Part shown: positions 1 through 8,488 of the stretch, piece by piece | How the letters are laid out: each line of letters starts with the position of its first letter | How positions within the stretch are numbered: position 1 is the stretch's first letter | DNA from: Cellulosilyticum sp. | GTDB taxonomy: Bacteria > Bacillota > Clostridia > Lachnospirales > Cellulosilyticaceae | Length of the DNA: 61,566 bases | Reading direction: 5' to 3' | Assembly: GCA_017421915.1 (NCBI GenBank) | Contig: JAFOHG010000015.1 | Coordinates: forward strand, 1 to 61,566 | Made by a program: the position numbers and the translations under genes | Notes under the pieces: generated by a model | Databases searched by the model: none | What the model was told of the DNA's origin: nothing | What the model saw: only the letters and a program-made list of their open reading frames with translations

Positions 1-690
1 AATAAGAAAATGCTTCAAGATAGAGCAATTAGTTGCCAAGAACTAGAAGATGAAGCAATCAAATTAGCAGAGCAAGGAAAAACACCAATGTATATTGCTA
101 TTGAGGGACAGCTAGAAGGTTTAATTAGTGTAGCAGATACTTTAAAGCCAAATAGTAAAAAAGCTATTCAAGGTTTACGTGAGATGGGTATAAAAGTAGC
201 AATGATTACAGGAGATAATAAAAAAACTGCAGAAGCCATTGCAAAGGAAGTAGGCATAGACCAAGTTTTAGCAGAAGTTTTACCAAAAGATAAAGCACAA
301 GTTGTTGAAAACTTGCAAAAAGAAGGTGGTAAAATAGCTATGGTTGGAGATGGTATTAATGATGCACCAGCTTTAGCAAAAGCAGATTTAGGAATTGCCA
401 TTGGTTCAGGAACAGATGTTGCTATAGAATCAGCAGATATTGTCCTAATGAAGAGTGATTTGATGGATGTTATTACAGCTTTTAAGCTAAGTCATGCAAC
501 AATTCGTAATATCAAGCAGAATTTAGCATGGGCATTTGGATATAATATTTTAGGGATTCCAGTTGCAATGGGCATTCTTTATATATTTGGAGGTCCACTT
601 TTAAATCCAATGATTGCAGCTGCAGCTATGAGCTTAAGCTCTGTATCTGTATTAACTAATGCACTACGTCTTAGAAAATTTAAAGCATAG
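1..690 (+). CDS. copA: Copper-translocating P-type ATPase, C-terminal part (cut by window start)
   Basis: The frame is open from the first base, so this is the C-terminal third of a longer gene whose start lies upstream. It carries the P-type ATPase hinge motif GDGINDAPAL and the TGD motif (ITGDNKKTAEAIAKEVGID), followed by two membrane segments near the end (the LAWAFGYNILGIPVAMGIL stretch and the following hydrophobic part), the usual C-terminal layout of P1B ATPases. The family pumps Cu(I) out of the cytoplasm at the expense of ATP. The metal-binding N-terminal domains and the CPC motif are outside the window, so copper specificity is inferred from the CopZ-like gene 77 bp downstream. The assignment to a heavy-metal P-type ATPase is certain; the metal is likely copper. 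Confidence 0.93.
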   Translation, partial: NKKMLQDRAISCQELEDEAIKLAEQGKTPMYIAIEGQLEGLISVADTLKPNSKKAIQGLREMGIKVAMITGDNKKTAEAIAKEVGIDQVLAEVLPKDKAQVVENLQKEGGKIAMVGDGINDAPALAKADLGIAIGSGTDVAIESADIVLMKSDLMDVITAFKLSHATIRNIKQNLAWAFGYNILGIPVAMGILYIFGGPLLNPMIAAAAMSLSSVSVLTNALRLRKFKA

Positions 691-767
691 TAGACGACAT
701 TTCCAAATAGTTCATGAGGAGATGGATAAAATAAATAGGTCTAAATAAGTATACTGGAGGGATTAAA

Positions 768-977
768 ATGAAAAGAAGAATTCAAATTGAAGGTATGAGT
801 TGTAATCACTGCGTAGCACATGTAAAAAAAGCACTAGAAGAACTTGATGGAATGAGCCAAGTAGAAGTAAACTTAGATGAAAAATGTGCAATTGTTTTTG
901 GAGAAGTATCAGAAGAATGTATTAGAGAGACGATTGATGATGCAGGTTATGATGTAATAGATATACAAGAAATATAG
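768..977 (+). CDS. copZ: Heavy-metal-associated (HMA) copper chaperone
   Basis: A 69-residue protein consisting of a single HMA domain. The metal-binding loop GMSCNHC is at residues 9-15, with the family's beta-alpha-beta-beta-alpha-beta pattern across the whole length. Such proteins bind Cu(I) through the two cysteines and hand it to CopA in the cytoplasm. It lies directly behind the P-type ATPase and is followed by a strong terminator, so the two probably form one transcription unit. A GGAGGG site stands about 7 bases before the ATG. No copper repressor (CsoR/CopY) is seen in the window; it would have to lie upstream. Confidence 0.93.
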   Translation: MKRRIQIEGMSCNHCVAHVKKALEELDGMSQVEVNLDEKCAIVFGEVSEECIRETIDDAGYDVIDIQEI

Positions 978-990
978 AATAAAAATCAAT

Positions 991-1043
991 AAGAGGATTT
1001 TGCAAAACTATAAAAAATAGTATAGCAAAATCCTCTTATTTTG
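991..1043 (+). terminator. Rho-independent terminator after copZ
   Basis: A perfect 13-bp stem (AAGAGGATTTTGC at 991-1003 and its complement at 1025-1037) is followed by a short T-rich stretch. It closes the copA-copZ unit. The same hairpin overlaps the 3' end of the reverse-strand remnant at 1008-1271. Confidence 0.8.
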
Positions 1044-1271
1044 TAGAGCAGTGGCACCAGTTAGAGCACCTCTAACAGAAATAGTAGTGGTTTGATTTGT
1101 ACAAACAATAGCTTGAAGTGAGAAAGGTATTGTACCTGTAGAAGTAGGAGATATGGTTTGAGTAAGTCGATTAACAACAGTTGTATAGGCTTCTAGATAC
1201 TGGGGAGTAATTATGCAAGGTCTAGGACAAGGATTAACTGGTGGAAGTGGACAAGGGCGGAATATTATATG
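1008..1271 (-). pseudogene. Remnant of a Pro/Cys-containing (spore coat-like?) protein gene
   Basis: On the reverse strand an open frame of 87 codons runs from 1271 to a stop at 1008-1010 but has no usable start: the only in-frame ATG (1277-1275) is followed immediately by TAG (1274-1272), and no ribosome binding site precedes it. The translation looks like real protein: a Pro/Cys-rich start (RPCPLPPVNPCPRPC) followed by a Thr/Ser-rich, regular stretch (YLEAYTTVVNRLTQTI, then TISVRGALTGATALQ). This fits a decayed surface or spore-coat protein gene. The last codons lie inside the copZ terminator, so the original C-terminus is probably lost. The family is not recognised with certainty. Confidence 0.45.
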
Positions 1272-1400
1272 CTACATGTCATTAGATAGGACTAAAAGTA
1301 GATAAAATAGGGTGTGCTCAAAATTAATAATTGACAAAGAGAAATGAGCAATGTATTGTCATTTTATAATAAAATACCTTAAATCTTAAGGAGGAACAAA

Positions 1401-1901
1401 ATGGGAAAAGTATATCCATTTCCAAATAAGAAAAATACGAATCCTTATAGACAAGCAAATTATTCACCTAATATGGCATTATTGAGAGAATTCATGGATA
1501 CGCTTGTGTTAACTTATGAGGATAAAATAGATGAGTTAAAAGGTTATAAAGAGAAAATTAAGAAATTAGATGGATTAGCTTTAAAATCACCTAAGGAAGT
1601 AAGTAAAGAAGTAAAAAGGCTCAAGCAATTATTTTTAGAATTTGGTATTACATGCAATTACTTTAAGTTCTTTACTAAGCAAAACCAAGAAATTTTATAC
1701 TATAATGAATCTAATAGTATTTATGTCATAAAGGATAATAAGTTGGATGAAGCAAGAAAAATAACAGTTGGAGAATTTATTGTAGAATTCGAAGGTTATC
1801 CATTTTCACTTTTTATAGATGATGAAGTACTTAAAATCTTCGATAACCAAATAGAGCGCTTAAATATTACAATTGATACGCTTAAAAATACATGTATATA
1901 A
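1401..1901 (+). CDS. Hypothetical protein, 166 aa
   Basis: Not recognised. The ATG is preceded by a good AAGGAGG about 6 bases upstream, so translation is well supported. The protein is charged and cytoplasmic-looking with no signal peptide or membrane segment. Residues 40-75 are lysine-rich and probably helical (a possible short coiled coil), and the C-terminal half looks mixed alpha/beta. It ends 29 bases before the aldolase-like gene and may be co-transcribed with it. Confidence 0.7.
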   Translation: MGKVYPFPNKKNTNPYRQANYSPNMALLREFMDTLVLTYEDKIDELKGYKEKIKKLDGLALKSPKEVSKEVKRLKQLFLEFGITCNYFKFFTKQNQEILYYNESNSIYVIKDNKLDEARKITVGEFIVEFEGYPFSLFIDDEVLKIFDNQIERLNITIDTLKNTCI

Positions 1902-1930
1902 AACATTGGGATAGGTGGAGGAATAATAAG

Positions 1931-2956
1931 ATGTACAGTTTTAGAAATGATTATAGCGAGGGTGCGCATCCAAATATATTAGAAAGTTTATTAAGAACAA
2001 ATACAGAACAAACACTAGGTTATGGTGAAGATGCTTATACTCAAAAAGCACAGACATTAATCAAACAGCATATTGGTAGAGAGGATGTTGTAGTACATTT
2101 TCTAGTTGGGGGAACACAAACAAATTTAACAGCTATTTCGGCATTCCTAAGACCACATGAAGCAGCTATAGCAGCCTCATCAGGACATATTGCGGTTCAT
2201 GAAACAGGAGCTATTGAAGCAACTGGCCATAAAGTAATTACGGTAGAAACAGAAGATGGAAAGTTAACAGTAGCACATATTGCATCTGTACTTAAAGCGC
2301 ATACTGATGAGCATATGGTAAAACCAAAACTTGTTTATATTTCAGATTCTACAGAAGTAGGGACCATTTATTATAAAGAAGAGCTTCAGGCAATCTACGA
2401 ATATTGTAAAGCGCATCATTTATTAGTCATGATTGATGGAGCTAGATTAGGCTCAGCATTAATGGCGATAGATAATGATGTTACATTAAATGATTTAGCC
2501 AACTTTTCAGATGCTTTTTATATAGGTGGAACTAAAAATGGTGCTTTATTAGGTGAGGCATTAGTGATTGTTAATGACAATCTAAAAGAAGATTTTAGAT
2601 ATCATATTAAACAAAAAGGTGGTCTTTTAGCTAAAGGAAGAATTATTTCTTTAGGTTATATTGAACTTTTTAAAGAGAGACTATTCTTTGATATAGCACA
2701 ACATGCAAATAACATGGCAATGCTTTTACTAGAGGGGATTAGTGAAGCAGGATATTCTACTTTAACAAAATCTACTACAAATCAAGTGTTTCCTATTTTT
2801 CCTAAGGAAGTTGTCAAAAAGCTAAGAGAGAACTTTGATTTCTCGGATTGGGAAGAAGTAGATGAACAAAATATGGCTATTCGATTAGTGACTTCATGGG
2901 CAACACCTAAAGAGGCAGTACAAGAATTTTGTATGGAATTAAAGAAAATAAAATAA
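1931..2956 (+). CDS. Threonine aldolase / beta-eliminating lyase family PLP enzyme
   Basis: A 341-residue fold-type I PLP enzyme of the low-specificity threonine aldolase group, which cleaves L-threonine or allo-threonine to glycine and acetaldehyde. Visible family features are the N-terminal YGEDAYTQKAQ stretch, the glycine-rich FLVGGTQTNLTA cofactor region, the DGARLGSAL segment with the PLP-ring aspartate, and FYIGGTKNGALLGEA, whose lysine is the expected Schiff-base residue. The start at 1931 is chosen because a GGTGGAGG stands just before it; an in-frame ATG 39 bases upstream overlaps the preceding gene. The exact substrate cannot be told from sequence. Confidence 0.9.
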   Translation: MYSFRNDYSEGAHPNILESLLRTNTEQTLGYGEDAYTQKAQTLIKQHIGREDVVVHFLVGGTQTNLTAISAFLRPHEAAIAASSGHIAVHETGAIEATGHKVITVETEDGKLTVAHIASVLKAHTDEHMVKPKLVYISDSTEVGTIYYKEELQAIYEYCKAHHLLVMIDGARLGSALMAIDNDVTLNDLANFSDAFYIGGTKNGALLGEALVIVNDNLKEDFRYHIKQKGGLLAKGRIISLGYIELFKERLFFDIAQHANNMAMLLLEGISEAGYSTLTKSTTNQVFPIFPKEVVKKLRENFDFSDWEEVDEQNMAIRLVTSWATPKEAVQEFCMELKKIK

Positions 2957-2990
2957 GATTGTATAAAATGTATAAATAAAGTAAAAACTT

Positions 2991-3067
2991 AACTACCATT
3001 ATGTTAAAGAATAATAGGATTATTAGGAAATGATCCTTTAATATAATGGTAGTTTTGGTGTTTTTTT
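2991..3067 (+). terminator. Terminator after the aldolase-like gene
   Basis: A long stem (AACTACCATTATGTTAAAG against CTTTAATATAATGGTAGTT, one mismatch) encloses an AT-rich loop and is followed by TTGG and a run of seven T. Confidence 0.8.
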
Positions 3068-3166
3068 AGAAGGTATTGTGATAAGACTTGTAAATAGTGA
3101 ATTAATTAAGGCTAAAAATAGGGAAAATAAAAGAAAAAAGTTTATAAGTTAAAAAATCTTAAATAC

Positions 3167-3194
3167 TTGAATTTATAAATAGATTTGATAAAAT
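3167..3194 (+). promoter_or_regulatory. Possible sigma-A promoter of the LTA synthase-like gene
   Basis: TTGAAT (3167-3172) and TAAAAT (3189-3194) are separated by 16 bases in the gap between the terminator and the next start. In DNA this AT-rich such matches arise easily, so support is moderate. Confidence 0.35.
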
Positions 3195-3274
3195 ATGGAG
3201 GAAAGTCAAGAAGTAAAAATATTTATAACAAAATTAAAACAAAGAATCTAGTATAGATTTGAAGGGGTTATAAG

Positions 3275-5239
3275 ATGTTACTAATATATTTTTGGGGTGC
3301 TATTTATTATTTAGAAACTGTCTTTAGAATTATGGGAAGTGGCAAAATTATCGGACCAGGTACATTTTATTCAATGATTTTCGCAATTCCAATTGCAATG
3401 GTATGCTATCTAATATGTAGTTTATTTAAAGAATCTAAGCGCAATATAGTAGCCTTAATATTAATGGGAATTATTACTTTATTATTTATGTCACAATACA
3501 TTTACTTTAGGATTTTTAGAATGTTTTATTCTTTGTATTCTGCAAGTAAGGCAGGCCAAATTTTTGAGTTTTGGGAAATTATTGTAATGAAGGTTAGAAA
3601 TAATTTTACGGCAATTGCTTTAATGGCAATTCCTTTTATTCTAATGCTTTTACTAAAGAATAAGCTTAAAAGTACTAAGGCTATTAAAGTTAAAGACCGT
3701 GCTTATGTAGTAGTAGGGATAGTAGGTTGCCAGCTTGTAGGTACTTTGACATTGTCTTTTGCTGGAAAAGAGATTTATACACCATATGATTTATATTTTC
3801 AACATGATTATCCAGTCGTTTCAGCAGAGAAATTAGGACTTATGACAACACTAAGATTAGATGCTAAAAGAAGTTTATTTGACTGGTCACCTAGCTTAAA
3901 TGAAACAAGTCAAGCAATTACTTTGGTTAAAGATGAAAGTATAGAGACTTTAAAGCCTATAAAGCAGAGTGAAGAGACTGTAGATAAAAATAGAGGATAT
4001 AATATTTTAAATATAGACTTTGATAGATTAATTAGTGAAGCAGAATCTGAAGAAATAGCTAAAATCCATACTTATTTTAAGAATGCAGAGCCATCTGCTA
4101 AGAATGAATACACAGGTAAGTATAAAGGTTATAATTTGATTTGCATTACTGCGGAAGGATTTTCACCTTATGCTATTAGAGAGGATTTAACGCCAACATT
4201 ATATAAAATAGCACAAGAAGGTTATCAGTTTACAAACTTCTATACACCATTATGGGAGTTAAGTACATCTGATGGTGAGTATGCTATTTGTACAGGTCAA
4301 ATACCAGAAAGTGGCATATGGAGTATGGCAACATCAGGAAATAATGAGATGCCATTTACATTAGGTAATCAAATGAAAAAAGCAGGTTATAAGACAATGG
4401 CATTCCATAATCATGATTATGACTACTATGACAGAAATATTTCACATCCTAATTTAGGCTATGAGTATCAAGCAAAGGGTACAGGAGTTGAGGTAACAGA
4501 TACTTGGCCAGAATCAGATGTTGAGATGATGGACCAAACTGTAGAAAGATATGTAAATCATCAGCCATTTCATGCTTACTATATGACAGTAAGTGGACAT
4601 ATGAACTATTCTTTTAGGGAAAATGCTATCTCAGCAAAGAATAAAGAGCTTGTTAATGATCTAAATATGTCTGAGACAGCAAAAGCCTACCTTGCTTGTC
4701 AAATTGAATTAGATAGAGCCGTTGAAAGCTTATTAAAACAGTTAGAAGAAGCAGGAGTACTTGAAAAGACTCTTATTATGATTACACCTGATCACTATCC
4801 TTATGGATTAAATAATGAATTTATTAGTGAACTTGCTGGTAAAACAATTGATGAAGATTTTGAGCTATACAGATCAACGTTATTACTTTATACACCTAAT
4901 ATGGAAACTGTAGTTGTAGATAAGCCATGTTCAAGTCTAGACATTTTACCAACTATGTCTAACCTTATGGGTTTAGAATATGATTCAAGATTATTTGTAG
5001 GACGTGATATTTTTTCAGATAGTGATCCATTAGTTATCTTATATAGTCATAACTTTATTACAGATAAAGGACGTTATAATGCTTTAACAAATGAATTTAT
5101 TCAAGCCCCAGGTGCAGACGTAGATGAAGAGTATGTAAGAAGTATGATTGATGAAGTAGAAGCAAAATTTTATTACTCTTCAAAAATACTTGATGAAAAT
5201 TATTATAGCTATATTCTAGATGCTATGAATAATGAATGA
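3275..5239 (+). CDS. LTA synthase family protein (membrane phosphoglycerol transferase-like)
   Basis: A 654-residue protein with about four to five N-terminal membrane segments (residues 1-165) and an extracellular sulfatase-fold domain. Family residues are visible: the metal-binding Glu in ITAEGFSP, the catalytic Thr region ELSTSDGEYA, and the Asp-His pair in TPDHYPYG. Members transfer glycerol phosphate from phosphatidylglycerol to build lipoteichoic acid or modify other glycans outside the membrane. Length matches LtaS (about 650). Translation starts at an ATG 6 bases after AAGGGG. It stands alone with the small gene at 5305. Whether it makes LTA or another polymer cannot be decided. Confidence 0.88.
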   Translation: MLLIYFWGAIYYLETVFRIMGSGKIIGPGTFYSMIFAIPIAMVCYLICSLFKESKRNIVALILMGIITLLFMSQYIYFRIFRMFYSLYSASKAGQIFEFWEIIVMKVRNNFTAIALMAIPFILMLLLKNKLKSTKAIKVKDRAYVVVGIVGCQLVGTLTLSFAGKEIYTPYDLYFQHDYPVVSAEKLGLMTTLRLDAKRSLFDWSPSLNETSQAITLVKDESIETLKPIKQSEETVDKNRGYNILNIDFDRLISEAESEEIAKIHTYFKNAEPSAKNEYTGKYKGYNLICITAEGFSPYAIREDLTPTLYKIAQEGYQFTNFYTPLWELSTSDGEYAICTGQIPESGIWSMATSGNNEMPFTLGNQMKKAGYKTMAFHNHDYDYYDRNISHPNLGYEYQAKGTGVEVTDTWPESDVEMMDQTVERYVNHQPFHAYYMTVSGHMNYSFRENAISAKNKELVNDLNMSETAKAYLACQIELDRAVESLLKQLEEAGVLEKTLIMITPDHYPYGLNNEFISELAGKTIDEDFELYRSTLLLYTPNMETVVVDKPCSSLDILPTMSNLMGLEYDSRLFVGRDIFSDSDPLVILYSHNFITDKGRYNALTNEFIQAPGADVDEEYVRSMIDEVEAKFYYSSKILDENYYSYILDAMNNE

Positions 5240-5304
5240 ATCAAAAAACAGGCGGGAATGCTAGATAAAAGTACAGATTGATTGAGGTTTAAGGAGACGG
5301 CTTA

Positions 5305-5586
5305 ATGATTATAAAAATAGATTTTGATTATGATGCAGACTATATGTATTGCCCTAATAATGTGGATATAGAACAGCTTATTAGCGAGTTTGATAAGTGG
5401 ATTTATAATCCTGAGGTTGCACATCCATTTTGGACTGATGAAAGCCGTATTGCAGTATGCTATCGTGGAGAAGCAATTGCTTATTGGCTTAATCATTACA
5501 TTTTGACAGATAGTACAGAAAAAGCAGAAGTCTTAGAGAAAATGGTTAAGGAAGATAAGAATTTTGATTATGCCATTGTACTATAA
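5305..5586 (+). CDS. Hypothetical acidic protein, 93 aa
   Basis: Not recognised. An AAGGAGACGG precedes the ATG and the gene lies 65 bases behind the LTA synthase-like gene, ending just before a strong terminator, so it is probably the last gene of that unit. The protein is acidic and cytoplasmic, with many aromatic residues (DYDADYMYCPNN, FDKWIYNPEVAHPFW) and no membrane segment. Confidence 0.7.
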   Translation: MIIKIDFDYDADYMYCPNNVDIEQLISEFDKWIYNPEVAHPFWTDESRIAVCYRGEAIAYWLNHYILTDSTEKAEVLEKMVKEDKNFDYAIVL

Positions 5587-5604
5587 TTAAGATAAAAGAT
5601 GAGT

Positions 5605-5647
5605 AAGTGTTGTAAAATGATAAAATGATTTTACAACACTTTTTTGG
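5605..5647 (+). terminator. Terminator
   Basis: Stem AAGTGTTGTAAAA (5605-5617) against TTTTACAACACTT (5629-5641) followed directly by TTTT. Confidence 0.85.
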
Positions 5648-5753
5648 TGATTTTTTACATTCATATATAATCGATAGAGTACCTTATGGCCATAATTGAA
5701 AAAAGAAAGTAGATACATTATAATAAATACAAAGTATTTATGGGGGAGAGGTT

Positions 5754-6143
5754 GTGCTTAGAATGAAAGGAATTAGAAGTTCAAGGACAAAAGACACATC
5801 GATTATAGATTTTATCTTAGGTGGGCTACTTGTAGTCATAGGATTATACTCTATTTGTAAAAATACTTCAGTAGGAATCTTTTGGGTAAGTAAATTATTT
5901 GGTACGAATCTTCCGAGTGGGATCATTACTATACCTATTATAGCAGCCATTGTTATTTTAATTTTAAATCATAAATCACCAATTGGTTGGGGAGTAATGG
6001 GGATAGGAATTATTTTATTGCTTATTAATATTATATTTAGTGTAAGGATTATGTTTCACACAACAAGTTTATTACAATACATATTGATGTTTGGTGGAAC
6101 ATTTGCTGGATTTGCACTATTAGCCCGAGCATTATTACGATAA
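5754..6143 (+). CDS. Small integral membrane protein, 129 aa
   Basis: Function not recognised. About four hydrophobic segments span nearly the whole length after a basic N-terminus (MLRMKGIRSSRTK). The GTG start at 5754 is preceded at short distance by GGGGGAGAGG; the in-frame ATG at 5763 is the alternative. It stands alone between two terminators. Confidence 0.7.
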   Translation: MLRMKGIRSSRTKDTSIIDFILGGLLVVIGLYSICKNTSVGIFWVSKLFGTNLPSGIITIPIIAAIVILILNHKSPIGWGVMGIGIILLLINIIFSVRIMFHTTSLLQYILMFGGTFAGFALLARALLR

Positions 6144-6150
6144 ATAAAAA

Positions 6151-6190
6151 ATGGATGAATCAATAGGAAGTTTTGATTCATCTATTTTTA
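6151..6190 (+). terminator. Terminator
   Basis: Stem ATGAATCAA (6155-6163) with TTGATTCAT (6174-6182), flanked by further pairing bases, then CTATTTTTA. Confidence 0.6.
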
Positions 6191-6221
6191 GTATACTAGA
6201 AAAAATTTTAGTATACTAAAA
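6186..6221. promoter_or_regulatory. Two palindromic operator-like sites, 20 bp apart
   Basis: The 13-mer TTTTAGTATACTA occurs at 6186-6198 and again at 6206-6218, exactly 20 bp (two helical turns) apart. The second copy extends to a perfect 16-bp palindrome, TTTTAGTATACTAAAA (6206-6221). The spacing and symmetry suit cooperative binding of a dimeric repressor upstream of the CPBP gene at 6284. The regulator is unknown. Confidence 0.5.
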
Positions 6222-6283
6222 GTAGATAAAGACCTTTCATATAGAGAATCGTATCAATAAAATATTAGGAGGGAAAAGTACAC

Positions 6284-8314
6284 ATGAGAGAAGAAAAAGG
6301 TAAACTTATAGGGGAAGTACTGTTAATTTGTTTACTACAGTTAATTATGTTGTTGTTTAGGCTAGTAGAACCTATTCATTGGCCAAGTATATTTCCTGGG
6401 CAATACATAACTCTTATAAATGAGTTTGTATACTTTGGAATTGAGCTAATATTGGTGGTTGTTATTGTAGCACATTTTATTTTTAAATATTCCTTTAAGG
6501 AGTTAGGATTAGTAAATATAAAAGAGAACATAGGCAATTTTATTGGACAAGTATGTTTTTTAGCTATGAGTATAGCTGTGGCCTTTTTTATGAGTCAATT
6601 TAGTAAAAATGTAAAGATAGATCCACTGTATTTAATACTCCAAATCATAACTAACTTTATCACGATTGCCTTTTTAAAAGAATTGATTTTTAGAGGATTA
6701 TTATTTAACGTAATTTGTCGATTAGTAAGTGGAAGGGGAATAGTGGCGAGCTTAATTACCGCAGCATTATTTGCGTGTACTTATATACCATCTATTTTAG
6801 TAAACTTAGATGCGGTATCACTAAGTACAGTAATGCAATCTGTAGCGATTCCTTTTACTATGGGACTCTATTTAAGTTTACTTTATTATTACAGTAAGAA
6901 TTTATGGTTATGTACTATTATTCATGGCGTGCTTATTAGTCTTCAATGTTTAGAACAAGATTTTGTCATAATGGCCATAGAATATGTTTATATAGGTGGA
7001 TTAATAATCTATCTTGTTTATAAAATGGTGAGATATTATAAACAAATAAATCAAGTAGAAGATACAGATGAGCATGAAACATCAGAAGAGGAATATAAGG
7101 AAACTGTTGGAGTCGAAAAAATAAATGATAAAGCTAGGATTGAAATAAATCAATTGGATGAAACGTTAGTAAGGGGAGAAGAATTACAGGAAAAGATCAC
7201 ACTAAGTCAAAATGATGAAATTGAAAATACTAATAGTGTAAAAGTAGAAGTACGACAAGCTAGCTATAGTATAGAAAATGCAGAGCAAATTCCTCAAAAT
7301 ATGCTAAGTGCATTAGATGATTTACATCAAGAACTTACTAATAAATCACAAGTTAAGGTTATAAAAGAAGAATTAGACCAAACTATAGTAATGCCTGCAT
7401 TACCTGATAGTCCTGAAAAATTAAAAGAGTTAATAGAAGCAGAAAAAAGAGTGGAAGATAAGAAAGACATACCTAATTTATCAACCATGTTAAATACCTC
7501 TATAGAAGATGATGATTTAGAGCAAAATCTAGCAGATCTTAATACAAGAGAAGAGCTTAATAAGGCAGTTTATCTAGAAACAAAAGTTACTAATGGCTTG
7601 CACAATAAGCCAAAAAGTACTAAAAAACATACACAAACAAAAGTAATTAGTTTAGAAGATAGAAAACGTCAAAGAGAAGAATTTATTAAAGAAGAACCAA
7701 ACTTTATTGCACATTTGGAAAAGTACCTAGGTGAATTTGAAGCTATTTATAAACAAATAGTCCCTACTAATAAACCTATAGATGTACTATATTTTAAAGG
7801 TAAAGACGTTGATGCTTTAGTAACTAATGGTATGCGTGGATTACCAATGAATGTGCCAGAGAACTTAAAGGATTATGAGAATATCGAACTGATGATGTTT
7901 ATTGATAAACAATTTGATTTATCTAATGAAGGGATTATGAGTGAAGAAAGTGCTTGGCTTATTACAGTGTTAACAGAAATGGCAATCTATCCAAGTATGA
8001 CAAATAGTTATTTAGGATGGGGACATATTGTTGGAAATGGAGAGACACTGGAACCATATGATGAGCATGTAGATTATTGTGGTGCATTAGTTTATCCACC
8101 TATTAATCAGCAAGATATTAAACTATGCCATTATGAAGAGAATAATGTAAAAGTTTTTATTTATAATGTTATGCCATTGTATAAAGAGGAACTTAGTTTT
8201 ATTCAAGACCAATCTAGTGAGCAATTTGTGAATTTAATGGCTGCTATGGGAATAAATCAAACAATTATGCAGAAACGTATTAATGTAATTACAACTAGTT
8301 TAACTCAAAAATAA
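6284..8314 (+). CDS. CPBP-family membrane protein fused to a SUFU-like C-terminal domain
   Basis: A 676-residue protein. Residues 1-250 form about seven to eight membrane segments with the CPBP (Rce1/Abi-type intramembrane protease) pattern. Residues 250-460 are a hydrophilic, Glu/Lys-rich linker. Residues 470-676 form a soluble domain whose pattern (ENIELMMFID, then SAWLITVLTEMAIYPSM, SYLGWGHIVG) resembles bacterial SUFU-like domains. CPBP catalytic positions look degenerate: the EExxxR motif reads KELIFR (Lys132), the motif 2 histidine is Tyr167 (FACTYIP), and His214 is kept but followed at +4 by Ile instead of Asn. It may therefore be a binding protein rather than a protease. A GGAGGG precedes the ATG, and it is monocistronic. 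Confidence 0.75.
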   Translation: MREEKGKLIGEVLLICLLQLIMLLFRLVEPIHWPSIFPGQYITLINEFVYFGIELILVVVIVAHFIFKYSFKELGLVNIKENIGNFIGQVCFLAMSIAVAFFMSQFSKNVKIDPLYLILQIITNFITIAFLKELIFRGLLFNVICRLVSGRGIVASLITAALFACTYIPSILVNLDAVSLSTVMQSVAIPFTMGLYLSLLYYYSKNLWLCTIIHGVLISLQCLEQDFVIMAIEYVYIGGLIIYLVYKMVRYYKQINQVEDTDEHETSEEEYKETVGVEKINDKARIEINQLDETLVRGEELQEKITLSQNDEIENTNSVKVEVRQASYSIENAEQIPQNMLSALDDLHQELTNKSQVKVIKEELDQTIVMPALPDSPEKLKELIEAEKRVEDKKDIPNLSTMLNTSIEDDDLEQNLADLNTREELNKAVYLETKVTNGLHNKPKSTKKHTQTKVISLEDRKRQREEFIKEEPNFIAHLEKYLGEFEAIYKQIVPTNKPIDVLYFKGKDVDALVTNGMRGLPMNVPENLKDYENIELMMFIDKQFDLSNEGIMSEESAWLITVLTEMAIYPSMTNSYLGWGHIVGNGETLEPYDEHVDYCGALVYPPINQQDIKLCHYEENNVKVFIYNVMPLYKEELSFIQDQSSEQFVNLMAAMGINQTIMQKRINVITTSLTQK

Positions 8315-8391
8315 TAGATAAAAAGATAACAAAAGTTAATTAAAGAGGATATAAATAGTCAATCTAAATGAATAAGTAATGATATGTAAAG

Positions 8392-8440
8392 AAAAACGAG
8401 CTATAAGACTAGTTAAATTTTAGTTTTATAGCTCGTTTTT
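8392..8440. terminator. Bidirectional terminator between convergent genes
   Basis: Perfect stem AAAAACGAGCTATAA (8392-8406) with TTATAGCTCGTTTTT (8426-8440). The A and T runs at the two ends let it work for both converging genes. Confidence 0.85.
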
Positions 8441-8488
8441 ATAGAAATCAACTATAAGCTTGATGAATAAATATAATCATCATTAAGT

